From: Vitellaria paradoxa | Lineage: Eukaryota > Streptophyta > Magnoliopsida > Ericales > Sapotaceae | Assembly (NCBI GenBank): GCA_019916065.1 | Contig: CM034234.1 | Coordinates: forward strand, 7,848,342-7,912,341 | Reading direction: 5' to 3' | Length of the DNA stretch: 64,000 nt | Shown here: piece after piece, positions 61,301 through 64,000 of the stretch | Position numbering within the stretch: the first letter of the stretch is position 1 | How the letters are laid out: each line of letters starts with the position of its first letter | Translations under genes and position numbers: made by a program | Notes under the pieces: generated by a model | What the model was told of the DNA's origin: nothing | The model's database searches: none | The model's input: the letters and a program-made list of their open reading frames with translations, nothing else

Positions 61301-63816
61301 TTTTTGTATTCTTACGTGATCTACGCATTTAAATTTAAAACTGTCAAAACTTGTTACTCGGGGGTCTGATTACAATGATATTTATCTTTATTTTTTGTAT
61401 TGTTACGCGATCTATGAATTCAAATAAAAAACGGTTATAGATTCTCACTCGGGTGTCTGGTTAGAGTAATATTTTTGTTCTTTTTTTGTATTTTTACGTG
61501 ATCTACGTATTAAAATTAAAAACGGCCAAAACTTGGTGCTCAGGCGTCTGATTACAATGATATTTGTACTCAATTTTTGTTTTTTTACGCGATCTATGAA
61601 TCAAAATCAAAATGACTATAACTTGGTGCTCAGGCGTCTCGTTAGAGTAATATTTTTGTTCATGTTTTGTATTTTAATGTGATCTACGTATTTAAATTAA
61701 AAACGGCCAGAACCTGGTGCTCGGGTGTCCGATTACAATGATATTTGTCTTCTTTTTTTGTATTTTTATGTGAAATACGAATCCAAATTAAAAAAAGTTA
61801 TAACTTGGCTCCCGTTTGTTTGGTTAGAGCAATATTTTTGTTCATTTTTTGTATTTTTACGTGATTTGTGTATCAAAAATAAAAAGGTCAAAACTTGGCG
61901 CTCGGGTGGCCGATTACAATGATATTTGTCTTCATTTTTCTATATTTTTATGTGATCTACGCATTTAAATTTAAAACGGCCAAAATTTGGTGCTCGGGTG
62001 TCCGATTATAATGATATTTGTCTTCATTTTTTTTATTTTTACATGATCTACGAATTCAAATAAAAAAGGGCAATAACTTGGCGCTCGGGTGTCTGGTTAG
62101 AGTAGTATTTTTGTTCATTTTTTGTATTTTTTTGTGATTTGCGCATTTAAATTAAAAATAGCCAAAATTTGGTGCTGGGGTGTTCGATTTCAATGACATT
62201 TGTCTTCATTTTTTGTATTTTTACGCGTTCTACGACTCCAAATTAAAAACGGCTATAACTTGGCGCTCGGGTGTCTAGTTATAGTAATTTTTGTTTTATT
62301 TTTTTTATTTTTACGTGATCTGCGCCTTTAAATTAAAAGTGACTAAAACTTGATGCTCCGGTGTCTAGTTAGAGTAATTATTTTGTTCATTTATTGTACT
62401 TTTTTACGTGATCCGTGCATGTAAATTAAAAAGGGCCAAAACCTGGCACTCAGGTGTTCGATTACAATGATATTTATCTTTATTTTTTGTATTTTTACGC
62501 GATCTACAAATCTAAATTACAAACAGCTATAACTTGGCGCTCGGGTGTTTGGTTAGAGTAATATTTTTGTTCATTTTTTTTTTATTTTGACATGATCTAC
62601 GCATTTAAATTTAAAACAGCCAAAACTTGGTGCTCGAGGGCCTGATTACAATGATATTTGTCTTCATTTTTGGTATTTTTACGCGATCTACGAATCCAAA
62701 TAAATAAAGGCTATAACTTGGCGCTCGAGTGTCTGGTTAGAGTAATATTATTGTTCATTTTTGTATTTTTACGTGATCTGCATATTTAAATTAAAAACGG
62801 CCAAAAACTTGGTGCTTGGGCGTTCGATTACAACGATATTTGTCTTCAATTTTGTATTTTTATACGATCTACGAATCAAAATTATAAACAGCCATAACTT
62901 GGCACTCGGGCACCTGGCTAGAGTATTATTTTCGTTCATTTTTTGTATTCTAATGTGATCTGCGCATTTAAATTAAAAACGGCCCGAACCTGGTACTCGG
63001 GTGTCCGATTACAATGATATTTGTCTTTATTTTTTGTACTTTTACGCGATCTACGAATCCAATTTAAAAATGGCTATAACTTGGCGTTCGTGAGTCCAGT
63101 TTAGGCAATATTTTTTGTCATTTTTTTTATTTTTACGTGATCTGTGTATCGAAATTAAAAGCGGTCAAAATTTGGAACTCGGGTGTCCGATTACAATGAT
63201 ATTTGTCTTCATTTTTTGTATTTTTACTCGATCTACAAATCCAAATTAAAAAGGGCTATAACTTGGCGCTTGATTGTCTAGTTAGAGTAATATTATTGTT
63301 CATTTTTTCTATTTTTACGTGATCTACACATTTAAATTTAAAACGATCAAAACTTGGTGGCCGGGGGTCTGATTACAATGATATTTGTCTTTATTTTTTA
63401 TATTTTTACGCAATCTACGAATCAAAATTAAAAATGGCTATTACTTGGTGCTCGGGTGTCTGGTTAGAGTAATATTTTTTTTTCATTCTGTGTATTTTTC
63501 TGTGATCTGCACATTTAATTTAAAAATGGCCAAAACTTGGCGCTCGGGTGTCCGATTACAATGAAATTTGTCTTCATTTTTTGTATTTCTTACGCGATAT
63601 ACGAATCAAAATTAAAGACGGCGATAACTTGGCGTTCGGGTGTCCGATTACAATGATATTTGTCTTCTTTTTTTGTATTTCTACGCGATCTAAGAATCCA
63701 AATTAGAAACAGCTATAACTTGGCGCTCGTGTGTCTGGTTAGAGCAATATTTTTGTTCATTTTTTTTTATTTCTATGTGATATATGTATCGAAATTGAAA
63801 ACGGTCAAAAATTGGC
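46338..63816. repeat. Satellite array: 91-bp A/B monomers, 182-bp dimer
   Basis: About 17.5 kb, roughly 96 dimers. Monomer A runs ATCTACGAATCCAAATT, ACGGCTATAACTTGG, CGCTCGGGTGTCTGG, TTAGAGTAATATTTTTGTTC, then TTTTTTGTATTTTTACG. Monomer B runs ATCTGCGCATTTAAATT, ACGGCCAAAACTTGG, CGCTCGGGTGTCCGA, TTACAATGATATTTGTCTTC, then the same T-rich end. Each is 91 bases and they alternate almost without exception, so the effective unit is 182 bp. The GC block CTTGGCGCTCGGGTGTC is the most conserved part of both types. Copies differ by many point changes. Short open frames across the array arise because 91 and 182 are not multiples of three; I treat none as genes. The array begins exactly at the Athila LTR end and finishes inside LINE debris. 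Confidence 0.95.
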
Positions 63817-63902
63817 TTGCAGGTGCCATAAGGATATTATCCCTAAAACTCATTCCTTGAGCAAATGCAGCCTGGGGCTCATTAATAAGATATGGAAGCA
63901 CC
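63817..63902 (-). pseudogene. LINE reverse transcriptase fragment
   Basis: On the minus strand this reads VLPYLINEPQAAFAQGMSF and then RDNILMAP, matching the plant non-LTR RT motif family of the form (I)-x-x-x-Q-(S/A)-A-F-x-x-G-R-x-I-x-D-N-I-L. It is 28 codons long, truncated by the satellite on one side and a retroposon tail on the other. Confidence 0.65.
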
Positions 63903-64000
63903 TTTTTTTTTTTGGTAAGTAAGTGAATTTGGATTATAGGGAAAATTTACATCATCAAGGGGGCATTCCCCCCTATACTGTACAAACTATACATAATTAC
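63903..64000 (-). mobile_element. Retroposon 3' end (LINE/SINE tail), partial
   Basis: On the minus strand a body ending TTCACTTACTTACC is followed by an A-run (63903-63913 as T on the plus strand). It includes a GGGGGGAATGCCCCCT hairpin (63959-63974). The body extends past the window. It adjoins the LINE RT fragment, suggesting insertion into it. Confidence 0.5.

Noticed and set aside
46338..63816. Regular repeats resembling a CRISPR array
   Set aside because: Unit length is 91/182 bp with no unique spacers, in a plant nuclear context; it is satellite DNA.
46325..63860. Many 60-120-residue open frames across the tandem array
   Set aside because: They are translations of the repeat in shifting frames (91 and 182 are not multiples of three), with the same residues recurring and no consistent start or length.

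Overview
This is a plant nuclear DNA window, most likely from a eudicot. The evidence is a five-exon AT-hook (AHL) gene with GT-AG introns, plant-type Ty3/gypsy retrotransposons of the Tat and Athila lineages, Tourist-like MITEs with TAA/TTA target duplications, a tRNA-derived SINE, and long AT-rich intergenic DNA. The species cannot be named from the sequence. One exactly 100-base run of N (33349-33448) marks a scaffold gap of unknown true size.

Layout. Positions 1-6400 are AT-rich intergenic DNA holding a Tourist-like MITE (656-1156), a 1.4 kb foldback element with a 9-bp target duplication (2617-4014), a second small MITE (4407-4540) and a SINE (4699-4852). Positions 6522-9829 (+) are an intact five-exon AHL gene of 342 codons. 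Convergent to it, 10481-11085 (-) holds three exons encoding the C-terminal half of an FCP1/NIF-type HAD phosphatase; its 5' exons are not recognisable in the window. Beyond it lies a nearly complete 11,952-bp Tat-lineage retrotransposon (11617-23568, +). It has 899/894-bp LTRs, a PBS, gag, PR-RT-RNaseH-aRNaseH-INT, a 3' tandem repeat, a spliced antisense ORF and a PPT. Positions 23569-33348 are AT-rich DNA with several MITEs and no gene I can support.

Positions 33449-46337 are an Athila-lineage retrotransposon (+). Its 5' LTR is cut by the N gap, its PBS matches tRNA-Asp, and gag, pol and an extra 3' ORF are all riddled with one-base indels. Its 1.83-kb 3' LTR abuts, to the base, a 17.5-kb tandem array (46338-63816). 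The array is built from 91-bp monomers of two alternating types (A and B), giving a 182-bp dimer, with longer-range duplications laid over it. The last 180 bases carry LINE reverse-transcriptase debris and a retroposon tail.

The only clearly functional host gene is the AHL gene. The phosphatase is truncated in view. The most noteworthy objects are the dimeric satellite with an Athila element at its edge (a centromere- or pericentromere-like composition), the dual-RNase-H Tat element with its spliced antisense ORF, and signs that the scaffold is unreliable across the Athila 5' end.
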